A DNA stretch of 64,000 nt from Haloarcula vallismortis ATCC 29715 (GCF_000337775.1 NZ_AOLQ01000056.1:24292-88291), one strand, 5' to 3'. Shown: positions 18,322 to 27,580, counted from the first letter of the stretch. A program made the numbers and translations. Notes: generated from the sequence alone by a model not told the origin.

Positions 18322-18729
18322 ATGCCTCCATGTGCTTTCTGCGATATTGTGCAGGGGAAGGCGCCGGCTCACCGTGTTTATGCGGACGAACAGACGCTCG
18401 CTTTCCTCGATACGGCCCCAGCCAACCCCGGTCACGTCCTGGTGATTCCGACAACTCACCACGAGACGCTGACGGATATGAATGAGGAGCGTGTTGGAGC
18501 TGTGTTCCAGACCGCTCGACGGATCGCGTCGGCTATCGAATCGGCGTACGCCCCAGACGGCCTGAACATTGTCCAGTCAAACGGTGCTGCCGCTGGACAG
18601 GAAGTCTACCACGCTCACGTTCATGTTATCCCACGGTACAGCGGGGATGACGTACTGCTTCAGTGGGCGTCCGGAGACGCTGCTGATGGCGCACAGCGAA
18701 CAGCCAGTACCCTGCAGGACGAACTGTGA
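18322..18729 (+). CDS. HIT-family nucleotide hydrolase
   Basis: 135 aa from the ATG at 18322 (MPPCAFCDIVQGKAPAH); the frame is open further upstream without protein-like sequence. CxFC at the N terminus is the usual partial zinc site of Hint/HIT proteins, followed by LAFLDTAPANPGHVLVIPTTH and the catalytic histidine triad HAHVHVIPRY. These enzymes hydrolyse or transfer nucleotides from AMP-lysine, ADP-sugars or dinucleotide polyphosphates. Substrate not predictable here. Confidence 0.9.
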   Translation: MPPCAFCDIVQGKAPAHRVYADEQTLAFLDTAPANPGHVLVIPTTHHETLTDMNEERVGAVFQTARRIASAIESAYAPDGLNIVQSNGAAAGQEVYHAHVHVIPRYSGDDVLLQWASGDAADGAQRTASTLQDEL

Positions 18730-18967
18730 AACATGGTAGAGCTGGCTCGGCCGTAGGTGGTACACAGCCACTCGTAAACTGTGATACATACTGCGAATAC
18801 GAGAATCCCCTCAGGCCTCCGGAGCCCGACCGGGTCCGGAAAAGGTCTCCTTCAGTGCGCTGTGGTCTTAGTGCTCTCACAGCCCGAAATGATGCGAAAG
18901 CAGGCGAGAGACGGTTTACGAGAGTCACACCAGATTAGCCAAATATTCGAGGGCACAAACACCGTGT

Positions 18968-19645
18968 ATGCACCGACGCACGGTTCTCAAATCGACCGGT
19001 GCGGTTGGAACAATCGTCGGAGTCGCCGGCTGTCTCGGCAGCGGTAGCTTCGGCGATTCGAATCCCGACGTCGCCCTCGAAGAGCCCGACCGGGAGTTCG
19101 AGAGCAGCGACGTTCCGTATCCTGCATGGGGCGAACGGGTTCCGGACGTAAGTCTCTCGCTGCCGACCGGTTCACGGGATATCCGGTTGCGCGATATTGA
19201 GACGCCAGCACTGCTCACGTTCTTCTACAGCCACTGCCAGACCGTCTGTCCGGTACTCATCGCAACGCTGCGGAACGTCCAGAGCCACGCAGAGAACAAC
19301 GGCTACGCTGATGCGGTCCGGTTCCTCCCGATGACCTTCGATCCCACCCGTGACACTGCAGAACGACTCGGGGCGTATGCCGACGAGATGAACGTCGACG
19401 CTGAGAGCGAGAACTGGCAGTTCCTTCGACCAGCGTCGAAACAGCGCGCGAAGGATGTCATACAGGACCAGTTCGGTGTTGTATTCCAGCGCACCGAACC
19501 AGCGGACATGGATATGTACATGTTCACGCACACAGCACTGACGCTACTCGTCAACGCTGATGGGTTCATCGAGCGTGCATACCGCTCGAAATCGCCGGAC
19601 GAAGAAACCATTATTGCTGACCTGAAGACGGTGAGAAACGCGTGA
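18968..19645 (+). CDS. SCO1/SenC-type copper chaperone, Tat lipoprotein
   Basis: 225 aa. Tat-like N terminus MHRRTVLKSTGAVG leads to the lipobox VAGC. The thioredoxin-fold domain carries CQTVCPV (the CxxxC copper ligands), FLPMTFDPTRDT and a late His in MFTHTALTLLVNADG, which together are the SCO signature. Family members deliver Cu to the CuA centre of cytochrome c oxidase or reduce its cysteines. It is the first gene of a three-gene operon; its TGA overlaps the GTG start of the next gene. Confidence 0.9.
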   Translation: MHRRTVLKSTGAVGTIVGVAGCLGSGSFGDSNPDVALEEPDREFESSDVPYPAWGERVPDVSLSLPTGSRDIRLRDIETPALLTFFYSHCQTVCPVLIATLRNVQSHAENNGYADAVRFLPMTFDPTRDTAERLGAYADEMNVDAESENWQFLRPASKQRAKDVIQDQFGVVFQRTEPADMDMYMFTHTALTLLVNADGFIERAYRSKSPDEETIIADLKTVRNA

Positions 19646-20169
19646 ACCGTCGGCAGGTCGTTGCTGCGATGACCGGGCTCGGCCTCACCGGCGGGAGTCT
19701 CTGGGTTGCCCGAAACGGGCTGTCGGGTATCCAGTCTCGGGGGACTGACCAGCTTCCGATTCGCGTGGAGACTCTTGCGGCAGAGGGGTCGTTGGCAGGC
19801 GAGACGCCCGTACCGACGCCGGGGACGGTCACGGTGGTCGACCTCTTCGCCACGTGGTGTGCCCCCTGTGACGACCAACTCGAGATACTGGACGCCATCC
19901 GGCCCGAGTATCCGGCGGTGTCGTTCGTCTCAGTGACGAACGAGCGGCCGAGTGAGACACTGACAAGAGCTGATATCAGCGAGTGGTGGAATCGCAACGG
20001 CGGTGCCTGGACCGTCGGACTGGACCCCGGTAGCGAGTTATTGGCGGCGTTCGGAGCGGACGGGCTCCCGTACATCGCGATTGTCGACGAGAGCGGGACC
20101 GTCCAGTTCGGCCACAGCGGGCTTGCCGATGAAGAAACGCTTCGGGCCGAACTTGACGCAGTGGTGTAA
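19642..20169 (+). CDS. TlpA-like thiol:disulfide thioredoxin, membrane-anchored
   Basis: 175 aa starting at GTG 19642, overlapping the SCO stop by 4 bp (GTGA). The N terminus MNRRQVVAAMTGLGLTGGSLW is a Tat signal or anchor without a lipobox Cys. The domain has VVDLFATWCAPCDDQL, the WCxPC active site of TlpA/ResA reductases, and GLPYIAIVDESG with the cis-Pro. Paired with SCO and CcdA it should reduce apocytochrome or CuA-site cysteines outside the membrane. Confidence 0.9.
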   Translation: MNRRQVVAAMTGLGLTGGSLWVARNGLSGIQSRGTDQLPIRVETLAAEGSLAGETPVPTPGTVTVVDLFATWCAPCDDQLEILDAIRPEYPAVSFVSVTNERPSETLTRADISEWWNRNGGAWTVGLDPGSELLAAFGADGLPYIAIVDESGTVQFGHSGLADEETLRAELDAVV

Positions 20170-20170
20170 G

Positions 20171-20830
20171 ATGCCTGGCGTTGCCGTACTCGGGACACTC
20201 GCGTTTGCCGCGGGCGCAGGCATCACGACGTTTTTCGCCCCGTGTGCGTTCCCGCTTCTCCCGGGCTACGTCGGATACTACCTTCGCGAGAGCGACGGGG
20301 ACGTGGGTATGCTGCCGCCTGCCACCGCCGCTGCTTTCGGGGCGCTTGGTGCGCTCACCCTCGTCGCTCTGCTCGTTCTCGCGCTCGGGCAACCACTGAA
20401 AAACGCCCTCCCAATGCTCGAACCGGTCATCGGAGTCGGTCTGATCGTGTTCGGCGTCGTGATGCTCCTGAACAGGGAGCCCGAGCTCCGTGTCCCGTTG
20501 CCACAGCGACCGGCGTCGGTAACCGGCTTTGGTGTGTTCGGTGCTGTGTACGCAGTCGCCGCAGCCGGATGTGTCGTGCCGCTGTTCTTCGGTGTGGTAA
20601 CCCAGGCGCTGGCACTGCCAGTCCAGGCAAGCGTCATCGTCCTCACAGTGTACGCGCTCGGGGTCGCGCTTCCGCTTGTCGGCGTGACGTTGCTCGCGGG
20701 CGTTGGCATCGGCCTCTGGCGTACCTTCGGCACGTACCTGCAACGAATGCATCAAGTCGCGGCCGTCGTGATGATACTGGCCGGGGGCGGACAGGTCTAC
20801 CTTGCAGTGTTCGAACTCAGTGTGCTGTAG
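20171..20830 (+). CDS. ccdA: CcdA-type cytochrome c biogenesis/thiol reductant transporter
   Basis: 219 aa from the ATG at 20171, one base after the TlpA stop. Six hydrophobic helices. The two conserved membrane cysteines are in FFAPCAFPLLPGYVGYYL (helix 1) and AAAGCVVPLFFGV (helix 4), the PCxxPxxPG-like signature of CcdA/DsbD-beta. It moves electrons from cytoplasmic thioredoxin across the membrane to TlpA-like partners; here the partner is encoded immediately upstream. Confidence 0.9.
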   Translation: MPGVAVLGTLAFAAGAGITTFFAPCAFPLLPGYVGYYLRESDGDVGMLPPATAAAFGALGALTLVALLVLALGQPLKNALPMLEPVIGVGLIVFGVVMLLNREPELRVPLPQRPASVTGFGVFGAVYAVAAAGCVVPLFFGVVTQALALPVQASVIVLTVYALGVALPLVGVTLLAGVGIGLWRTFGTYLQRMHQVAAVVMILAGGGQVYLAVFELSVL

Positions 20831-20946
20831 TTTCAATCGAATGGTGGCACCCTTCGCAAACGTGGGCTCGCGCTGGTAGTCCCACGAGGAGACACAGATT
20901 CACATCACAAGCGACTTATCGGGATGTTGATTATTTTGGCACAGCA

Positions 20947-21957
20947 ATGCGTTGTTCCCGCCGCCACGCCCTCCGACTCATCGGCGCGTCCGGGATGCTC
21001 ACCGCAACCGCCGGTTGTCTCAATTCGGGCAGTCTCGACGACTACGCGCTCATCGCCAGCGAACTGGACCTCTCGTCAGTTAGGCGGCCCTACCTCTGGC
21101 CCGATCCAACCGCCATCGAAGCGACCACCAGGGTCGACTTTACTACCGAGACGAAACAGCAGTATACGTCCGAACTGTACGATACGGGTAGTGTTACGGT
21201 CCAACAGTGGCCGCTCGTCGGACGCGACCGGTGGGGCAACGACACGCGGCCGCGCCCGACGTTTCTCCAGCGGGACGGCATCTTCTATCAGGTCCAGATC
21301 AGCGAGGAACGCCGGCTCGACCGGGACCGCTGGCACTTTGCGGTCACACGGACCGACGAATCACCCGCGGATGACGCCACAGTCGAACGGCCCCCTTTCG
21401 ACCGTTCATCACAGGACAAACGCATACTAGAGGCGGCACTTGACGCAGTCTATGCGGGCAACGATGGATTTCTCGGCGACCCGCAGTTCGAGGACCTCCA
21501 GACTGTCGAGTATCACCAGCATCTCGACGCCGAAGCCAGTGCGCTCGTCCCATCGCCGCCGTTCGACTACGTTGAGCGGGGGGAGGAGTACTTCCGGCCC
21601 GTCACGGAGCAGCGGACGGTAACTGTCCCGGAGTGGACGTACACTCTCGAGGAAATCTCGACCAATCGAGCGACCTTCGAGGAGTACGCGCGAACGGCGA
21701 TTCTGGAACTCGATCTGAGTTCACGCGACCTCTCAGAGGCCGCTCGTGGCGTGATAGACGACGCCATCAGCGAGGAGCCTCGCCGCTACGAAGAGGGCGC
21801 ACCGCCTTCTGACGGACTTGCTGAGGTCCTAGACGCACTCGGTATCGCCGGCGACCTCCAGCCCATAGACAGCTACGACGACCGGGTCGACTTCCGGGGT
21901 GTCGTCGCCGAATACGAGGGCACAGTCTATCGGTTTAGTTTGATCGTGACGCCCTGA
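20947..21957 (+). CDS. Tat lipoprotein of unknown function
   Basis: 336 aa from the ATG at 20947 (the frame is open upstream to 20242, but that part is a shadow of ccdA). The signal MRCSRRHALRLIGASG ends in the lipobox TAGC. The mature protein is acidic and mixed alpha/beta, with a Trp-rich stretch (RRPYLWPDP, VQQWPLVGRDRWGND) and a repeated FR/VEYEG-type ending. No catalytic motif recognised. It follows the SCO-TlpA-CcdA operon by about 115 bp. Confidence 0.7.
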   Translation: MRCSRRHALRLIGASGMLTATAGCLNSGSLDDYALIASELDLSSVRRPYLWPDPTAIEATTRVDFTTETKQQYTSELYDTGSVTVQQWPLVGRDRWGNDTRPRPTFLQRDGIFYQVQISEERRLDRDRWHFAVTRTDESPADDATVERPPFDRSSQDKRILEAALDAVYAGNDGFLGDPQFEDLQTVEYHQHLDAEASALVPSPPFDYVERGEEYFRPVTEQRTVTVPEWTYTLEEISTNRATFEEYARTAILELDLSSRDLSEAARGVIDDAISEEPRRYEEGAPPSDGLAEVLDALGIAGDLQPIDSYDDRVDFRGVVAEYEGTVYRFSLIVTP

Positions 21958-21987
21958 CTGGTCGTCACCGGCTGGAACTCTGCGAAA

Positions 21988-22818
21988 TTACGGGGGACTA
22001 GTCGAGTGTCGACGTGTGGAACTCTTGGTCGCGTTCTCGGAAGCAACCGCTCGGGCAGTGTCGACCCAACTGTGGTCCGGAAACGGAGCGGGACGAACGT
22101 CGTACGTGTACCGGTCTGCCCGTCCATCTCTGTCAAACGTGATGTCGAACGCGTAGACGATTCCGTCCTCGGCTCCAAGCTTGAGCGTGCCGTTGCGAAG
22201 CGATGGAGCGTCGTCGACAGCGGTCGCTCGCTTGCCCGTGACACGATACGTGATGACGGGGATGCCGTGGTGAGTCGTCCTGTTGGTGGCTGTCCACGTA
22301 TACCCGTCGAGCAGGTCAGGATGTCGACCGATGTTCGTGGGCGCAATCTGTCCGTAGTGTGGGTCGTACCGGTAATACGCGTCGGTCGCGTTGTGGTAGA
22401 CGTAGCTGTCGTCCGATTCCAGTTCCTCCCGCTGGCGTTCGTCCGGAATACCGTCGGCCGGCTGAACGGCCGCGTACGTCGTCCCGTTGCGATAGACTGT
22501 CGCGTTGTGCCACCGGTCGGCGAGTATCTCCCCCGTGGTGGAGTTGATATAGTAATCGCCTTCTATGAGCGGGCGGTCGGGTGGTGCGGTGAAGATGATC
22601 GCGTACGAGTTCCAGTGTTCACGAGGTGTGTGAGAAACGTTCGCATCGTTCGTAGCAAGTGCCGAGAAGTTGATGTGGTTCGGTCCTGCCCCTGTAGGAT
22701 ACGTTCCGGCTGACCCAGGTGCTGTTGTTTGCGGGAACCAGAGGGCTGTGAAAGCGACCAGTCCGACACTGATTGCGACGAGCGCGACGGCGAGACCGAT
22801 GACGTAGCGACGGTCCAT
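21988..22818 (-). CDS. Membrane-anchored extracellular protein of unknown function
   Basis: 276 aa. One N-terminal hydrophobic helix after MDRRY (VIGLAVALVAISVGLVAFTAL) anchors an extracytoplasmic domain containing many potential N-glycosylation sequons (NFS, NVS, NST, NAT, NGT, NRT), typical of haloarchaeal surface proteins. The domain mentions Tyr-rich strands (YYINSTTGE, YYRYDPHYG) and a C-terminal beta segment. No family recognised. Convergent to the lipoprotein gene, with 30 bp between them. Confidence 0.65.
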   Translation of the reverse strand: MDRRYVIGLAVALVAISVGLVAFTALWFPQTTAPGSAGTYPTGAGPNHINFSALATNDANVSHTPREHWNSYAIIFTAPPDRPLIEGDYYINSTTGEILADRWHNATVYRNGTTYAAVQPADGIPDERQREELESDDSYVYHNATDAYYRYDPHYGQIAPTNIGRHPDLLDGYTWTATNRTTHHGIPVITYRVTGKRATAVDDAPSLRNGTLKLGAEDGIVYAFDITFDRDGRADRYTYDVRPAPFPDHSWVDTARAVASENATKSSTRRHSTSPP

Positions 22819-23072
22819 ACCGGGTCAAACCACAGCGTCAGTAAGTAAGTGCCCAAGACTCAAAACAGAGCTTGTGTGTTACGGCGGGCCACACATAGGC
22901 CTCCGCTGTGTGGGATACGCTCTCTGCGCTACCCATACTGCTCCGCTATCGACTGGCCGTTCCTCTCTCAGCACCGACGACAACGGACCAGCTATGTGTG
23001 GCGAATCCAGTGGACTCTATGCCGAACTACAGCAAAGCCGCGTCGCTCATCGATACTTATGAAAGGTATGAA

Positions 23073-23194
23073 TGGTGGCGGCGAACCGCGTTTCCCAGAG
23101 GCTCGCGCACTCCAGTACTCCCCGGAACGCTGGTGGGCTTATCTTCCGTGTTCGGGATGGGTACGGGAGGCAACCCCACCGCTGTGGCCGCCTA
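23073..23194 (-). rRNA. rrf: 5S ribosomal RNA, solitary copy
   Basis: The minus strand reads as a haloarchaeal 5S rRNA: 5' stem GGCGGCC, then TCCCGTACCCATCCCGAAC, ACGGAAGATAAGCCCACC, GCGTTCCGGGGAGTACTGG, AGTGCGCGAGCCTCTGGG and 3' GGTTCGCCGCC, which pairs with the 5' end to close helix I. The size is about 122 nt. Remarkably, no 23S rRNA sequence lies upstream (the next 340 bp lead into a protein gene) and I find no tRNA-Cys downstream. In haloarchaea 5S normally ends a 16S-tRNA-23S-5S operon, so this is an extra, unlinked copy. Exact ends are approximate to a few bases. Confidence 0.93.
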
Positions 23195-23216
23195 TACATG
23201 CTTTCTGCCGGCCACA

Positions 23217-23224
23217 CCTATAAG
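23217..23224 (-). promoter_or_regulatory. TATA box of the solitary 5S rRNA gene
   Basis: CTTATAGG on the minus strand, centred about 26 nt upstream of the 5' end of the 5S sequence, the expected archaeal spacing. It suggests the gene has its own promoter and is not a fragment of a lost operon. Confidence 0.6.
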
Positions 23225-23533
23225 AGTAGCTACTTGGGGACGAGAGCCGTGGAACAGCGTCCGCATCATCTGCTCGATAGAACACGTCCAAACAGAGCAG
23301 GTTTGGTCTAGTATGTCTGGAATCGAGACTGTCGAATCGGCGGCCACCACGGTGCAGTACGTCTGGGTCTCATCGAGTTGGAGTCGGTCACGCTGGGAAA
23401 GCTGTGCAGGCGCGGTGAGAAAATCGGTCGAGCCACTTCGACTGGAGTCACTGATGCCAGCCCGCCCTTTCTTCGGGTGAATCCACTCCTGTGAGAGCGT
23501 CACCAGTTCGGGCGACTGGTGTGTGAATCTCGG
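23225..23533. other. Region upstream of the 5S gene
   Basis: About 310 bp without a convincing gene. A minus-strand ORF (23192-23503) and a short plus-strand ORF starting at 23313 exist, but both have unusual composition, and the former runs into the 5S gene. No 23S rRNA 3' end sequence is recognisable here. Confidence 0.4.
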
Positions 23534-24859
23534 TCAGCGGGCCGCTGCTGGAACGCCGAGCGAGACGCCGGCGAGGAAAATCGGCAGGCCGGCAACGACA
23601 ACGGCGACGGCGCTGGCCGTGGCGACGGGGATGAACAGCACGCCCAGTCCAAACGGTACAGGTAGTACCGGGAGCGCCGGTAGCATCGCCAGCACGAACC
23701 CGACAGCGGCCGTCTTCATCGCTAGCCGACGGTTCCCGTGGCCGACTGCGTACCCGGCCGGCAGAAGTACAAACGCGGGGCCGAGAATCAACAGTGCTGA
23801 CACCGGGAGCGCGGAGCCGTCACTGACGACCATCGGAGCCGCCGCTATCGTCGCTCCCAGCGCGATGACCGCACCGATTACTGCGCCGCCAACGACTGTC
23901 CGATAGCTTGTGCGCTCACGGATACGTCGCTGTGAAAGGGCTATTCCACACACGAACAGCGCAGTGCCACCGCCGAACAGCGGTGCTGCTGTGCCACCCA
24001 ACCGTAACACGCCCATCGCTCCGAGAAGCGACAGGGCAGTTGCTAACGCGCCGAAGCCAGCGAATACGATGCCGGCGGAGTTCCGTACTCGTTTGAAATC
24101 CCAATCTAGCCGGGTGACGCCTCCGGCGGCAGCGCCAACCAGGAGGGTAAACGCTGCTGCGGGGAACATGATGAATGCGAGCGCCTTCACCGCCATCACG
24201 GGACCGAGAAGCGCTCCGACCGCGAGAAGGCTCAACAGCGGTCCAATGGCTGTCTCACGGGGGACGAACGTCACGATACGCCCGTCGTTGAGTTCGGTCA
24301 GCGTCATCCGCTGCCCGTCGGCTGAGACGGTCGCGCCGTCGATGGCCTGCCCGACTCGCATCCCGTCAGGAGCAACAACGGCGAGTCGGTCAGCGCCGAG
24401 GCCATCGAGATTCCGATAACCGTGTGCCTCGGTAAACTCGCCGGTCCGGACCGTCCCGCCGACGGACTGCTCGGCGAAGTCGGCCTCGCGGTAGCGCAGC
24501 GTCATGACGCCGTCGCCAGACACGTTCGCGCTCAGGAGCTCGGTGTCCCACATCGCCCTATCGGCGATAGCGGTCCGAAGGCTCTCGTTCGCCCGAAGAC
24601 GTGCGATTCCATCCGAGCCAGACAGCCGGTTGTGGACAACCCACGTTGCGCTTCCGTTGGTGTGGACGGCGACAGTTGCGTTGCTCTGTGTGACAGTGAC
24701 CGACACACCGTGGGCGTCGGCCGTCGATTCGAACGAGTCGCCGCACGCATCACACAGCGGTCGCGGCGGCGGCGCTGCGCCAGCGGGCATGGCAGTTCCA
24801 AGGAGCAGCACACAGACCAGACAGAGGAGGGGGAGGTGGTGGCGTCGATTCGGGACCAT
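23534..24859 (-). CDS. Secreted/polytopic membrane protein of unknown function
   Basis: About 441 aa from the ATG at 24859, supported by GAGGGAG just upstream as a Shine-Dalgarno; an ATG at 24880 is an alternative. A signal peptide (LLCLVCVLLLGTAMPAGA) is followed by an extracellular domain with CDACG and several N-x-S/T sequons (residues about 30-200), then about eight hydrophobic helices. The layout, an external beta-rich domain plus a membrane bundle, is seen in haloarchaeal proteins of unknown role. No enzyme motif. Confidence 0.7.
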   Translation of the reverse strand: MVPNRRHHLPLLCLVCVLLLGTAMPAGAAPPPRPLCDACGDSFESTADAHGVSVTVTQSNATVAVHTNGSATWVVHNRLSGSDGIARLRANESLRTAIADRAMWDTELLSANVSGDGVMTLRYREADFAEQSVGGTVRTGEFTEAHGYRNLDGLGADRLAVVAPDGMRVGQAIDGATVSADGQRMTLTELNDGRIVTFVPRETAIGPLLSLLAVGALLGPVMAVKALAFIMFPAAAFTLLVGAAAGGVTRLDWDFKRVRNSAGIVFAGFGALATALSLLGAMGVLRLGGTAAPLFGGGTALFVCGIALSQRRIRERTSYRTVVGGAVIGAVIALGATIAAAPMVVSDGSALPVSALLILGPAFVLLPAGYAVGHGNRRLAMKTAAVGFVLAMLPALPVLPVPFGLGVLFIPVATASAVAVVVAGLPIFLAGVSLGVPAAAR

Positions 24860-24880
24860 GTAGTATCTCCCTCTTGTCAT

Positions 24881-25298
24881 GTGTTAAGAACTATCGATTA
24901 CTCAAACAACGGTTATACCAACATTGGTAGCCGGTGACAGCGGGACTAATACACCTCTGACAGTTCAGTACATATCGTGTCGGCTACACCGCTGTATTCA
25001 GCTATCGGTGGTTCCGGCGTGACGGCTGAGCGGAGCGGCCGACGCCTGGGCCACTCGATTGCCCTTGACGCCCACTCGATTCCATCGGGATGCGTGCAGC
25101 GATTAATGCCGAAACCGCTGTCGCGTTTGCGGCGAGTGGTCAGAAATGTGGTCTCGCCGTCGATGAACCCGATACCACAGAGCACAGACTCGGAAGTTTA
25201 GATGCATCTGTCAGTCAAACCATTAATAGATCATCTGGACTGTTCTTACACAGTATAACAACTTATACCGACACAACAACGATGATAGGCAGAACGCC
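24881..25298. other. Intergenic region before the ABC transporter operon
   Basis: About 418 bp. The last 90 bp are AT-rich with CACAGTATAACAACTTATAC (near 25251-25268), whose TTATAC is a plausible TATA box for the GTG-initiated ABC gene. Several short ORFs occur on both strands but none looks protein-like. No RNA gene seen. Confidence 0.4.
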
Positions 25299-26045
25299 GT
25301 GACAGCAATCGAGATCGAGTCGCTCCGGAAGTCATACGGCGACATGACCGCGATAGCAGACCTGTCGCTGCGCATCGACGATGGTGAGTTCTTCGGCTTG
25401 CTCGGGCCCAACGGGGCCGGCAAGACCACGACCATGGAGATACTCACCGGGCAGCTGAGTCCGGATAGCGGGCAGGCAACAGTACTCGGTGCCGACCCTG
25501 CAGCCCAGCCCACGGTGGTCCGCGAACGGGCGGGAATTCTACCCGAAAAGGAGTCACCACCGAGTTTCATGACGCCGCGCGAGTACTTCGATTTTGTCGG
25601 TGCAATCCGGGATATACCCGCTGACGCGGTGACAGCGCAGACCGAGTCGTGGGCCGACCGGCTCGGCTTTACCGCGAAGCTCGACACGCTGTCTTCGGAC
25701 CTTTCGCGGGGCCAACAGCAGAAAGTGATGATCGCCGGCGCGTTCTTCCACGAGCCGGATGTCGTGTTCATCGACGAACCGCTGGCGAATCTCGACCCGA
25801 TTGTTCAGGAGCGGGTCAAGCGCTTCCTGCGCTCGTACCGGGACGCCGGCAACACAATTGTCGTCACCACACACGGCGTGGATGTCGCCGCTGAACTCTG
25901 TTCGCGGGTCGGAGTGATGTACGAAGGTGACCTCGTCGCCGATGTCCGACCGGCAGCACTCGATGCCGATGAGACGCTCCTCGACGTGTTTCTGGACACC
26001 GTCGACGCAACAGTGGACCGGGAAGAACAAACTGTTGATATATGA
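25299..26045 (+). CDS. ABC transporter ATP-binding protein
   Basis: 248 aa, starting at GTG 25299. Walker A is GPNGAGKTT, the signature is LSRGQQQKV (a variant of LSGGQ), Walker B VVFIDEPLANLD, and the switch His is in VVTTHG. The ABC-2-type exporter class is suggested by the short length and by the following polytopic permease, whose ATG overlaps the stop of this gene (ATGA). It should energise export of an unknown substrate. Confidence 0.92.
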   Translation: MTAIEIESLRKSYGDMTAIADLSLRIDDGEFFGLLGPNGAGKTTTMEILTGQLSPDSGQATVLGADPAAQPTVVRERAGILPEKESPPSFMTPREYFDFVGAIRDIPADAVTAQTESWADRLGFTAKLDTLSSDLSRGQQQKVMIAGAFFHEPDVVFIDEPLANLDPIVQERVKRFLRSYRDAGNTIVVTTHGVDVAAELCSRVGVMYEGDLVADVRPAALDADETLLDVFLDTVDATVDREEQTVDI

Positions 26046-27475
26046 GTGACGGACGGGTGCGCAGGGTGTTCGTCGAGATGCTCCGCGAGGAGTGGCGACT
26101 CCACAGCCGGCTCTTCCGTGGTAGTCACTTCTCCTTGTTTCCGGTGTTCATCTGCCTACTCGTTGGCGGCGCAGCCAAGCTGCTGACCGTTACCGGGACC
26201 GAACCGCAAACCGTGTTCGCTGGTCTTCATGCACTGGTGTTCGTCTTCGGACTCCACACGGGATCTATCGGCTTTGTGGGACGCGATGCTATTCAGAACC
26301 TCCTCGGTGACGTGACGCTGCTGGTGTTCTCTGCCCGCACGCTCCCGCTATCGCAGACCACGCTGCTGGGACTGTTCGTCGTCAAGGACAGTGTCTACTA
26401 CGCTGTACTGTTTCTGCTACCGATCTCTGTCGGAACGGCGCTTGCAGTGCGGGGAATCGCTGGACCTCTTCTTGTCGTTGAGACCAGTACCTTTCTGTGG
26501 ACGACACTGGCACTGATGTTCGTCTTCGGAATGGGAACGACGATTGCAGCGCTCGGTCTCGCTGGGCGGGGCGTCCCCGGACTGGCGCTACTCGTGGCCC
26601 CGCTCGTCGCTGTCGGTGCAGCGGTAGTCAGTGGTGTCGATATCGTTTCTTACACCCCCTATGGCCTGTTTCTCACCCAGACACCCCTGCGGGTCGGTAC
26701 GACAGCTACCGGTATCGTCGGCGTCTTTCTGCTGGGCGCAGTCACTTTCGATGCGACCGCGCCTCGTCCCGCTCAAACGGTCGAACCGGCCTTTGGCCGC
26801 TGGTGGCGACGGCTCGGCGACCCAGTTGCAACGAAGAGCCTGCTCGACATCCACCGGAGCGCAGGCGGGTTCGGGAAGGTTTTCTTTTCGGCGGCGGTGC
26901 TGTTCGGCGTCACTGCCGCACTGGTCGATTTCGCCGGACAGATCACGGGAGTACCGCCGTCCACTGGTATCTCATTCGGTGCGATTCTCGGGCTCTCGGG
27001 GTTTACCACATACAACTGGCTCACGCAATCCGACGACGTCTCCCTGTATTTCACCCATCCGCTCTCTGTAAGAGCCGTTTTCGCGGGGAAGTTCCGGGCA
27101 TTCCTCCTGCTCGGCCCGCTGGTGGGCCTCGCCTTCTACGCACTCGCACTCGTCTGGCGTGGCGGGCCGGTCGCTGAGGCCACTGTCGGGGCTGTCTTGC
27201 TTGTCGGCGTCGCCTGCTACATCTTCGGCACCACCGTCTATCTCACCGGCCTCTCTCCGAACGAGTTTCTCTTCGATACGGCACTGTTCGCTGTTTTCGG
27301 CGCGGCAATGGTCCTCCCGCTGGTCCCGATACTCATTGCCGGATTCGCTATCTCGCCGCTGTCTGGGACGGTGCTTGCCGCGCTCGGTGGGTCTGGTGGC
27401 GTCTTGGGCGCTGTCGGTGTCGGTCTCTACCGTCGGTCGGTACCGAAGTGGGCGACGCGGTATCGACAGGCGTGA
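26042..27475 (+). CDS. ABC-2-like membrane permease
   Basis: 477 aa with about 12 hydrophobic helices, overlapping the ATPase gene by 4 bp. It starts with a cytoplasmic helix typical of ABC-2 permeases (MLREEWRLHSRLFRG, then membrane). No periplasmic binding protein is nearby, so export or membrane remodelling is likelier than uptake. The following gene (27581) encodes a single-pass protein and could be part of the same function. Confidence 0.8.
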   Translation: MSDGRVRRVFVEMLREEWRLHSRLFRGSHFSLFPVFICLLVGGAAKLLTVTGTEPQTVFAGLHALVFVFGLHTGSIGFVGRDAIQNLLGDVTLLVFSARTLPLSQTTLLGLFVVKDSVYYAVLFLLPISVGTALAVRGIAGPLLVVETSTFLWTTLALMFVFGMGTTIAALGLAGRGVPGLALLVAPLVAVGAAVVSGVDIVSYTPYGLFLTQTPLRVGTTATGIVGVFLLGAVTFDATAPRPAQTVEPAFGRWWRRLGDPVATKSLLDIHRSAGGFGKVFFSAAVLFGVTAALVDFAGQITGVPPSTGISFGAILGLSGFTTYNWLTQSDDVSLYFTHPLSVRAVFAGKFRAFLLLGPLVGLAFYALALVWRGGPVAEATVGAVLLVGVACYIFGTTVYLTGLSPNEFLFDTALFAVFGAAMVLPLVPILIAGFAISPLSGTVLAALGGSGGVLGAVGVGLYRRSVPKWATRYRQA

Positions 27476-27551
27476 GTGGTCGGCTGTGTAGCATAACCTG
27501 ACTGCGATACTCCAAACGGACAGCAGCGGTCGTACTGCTGTGTTCGAATAG

Positions 27552-27557
27552 CTTTTA
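27552..27557 (+). promoter_or_regulatory. TATA box upstream of the 27581 gene
   Basis: CTTTTA about 26 nt before the ATG at 27581, giving a leaderless transcript. The downstream gene therefore has its own promoter even though it follows the ABC pair. Confidence 0.5.
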
Positions 27558-27580
27558 TTCGTCAGTATTGCCACTGGGAT

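Noticed and set aside
22819..23072. Search for tRNA-Cys downstream of the 5S gene
   Set aside because: No cloverleaf recognisable; short ORFs in the region have no support.
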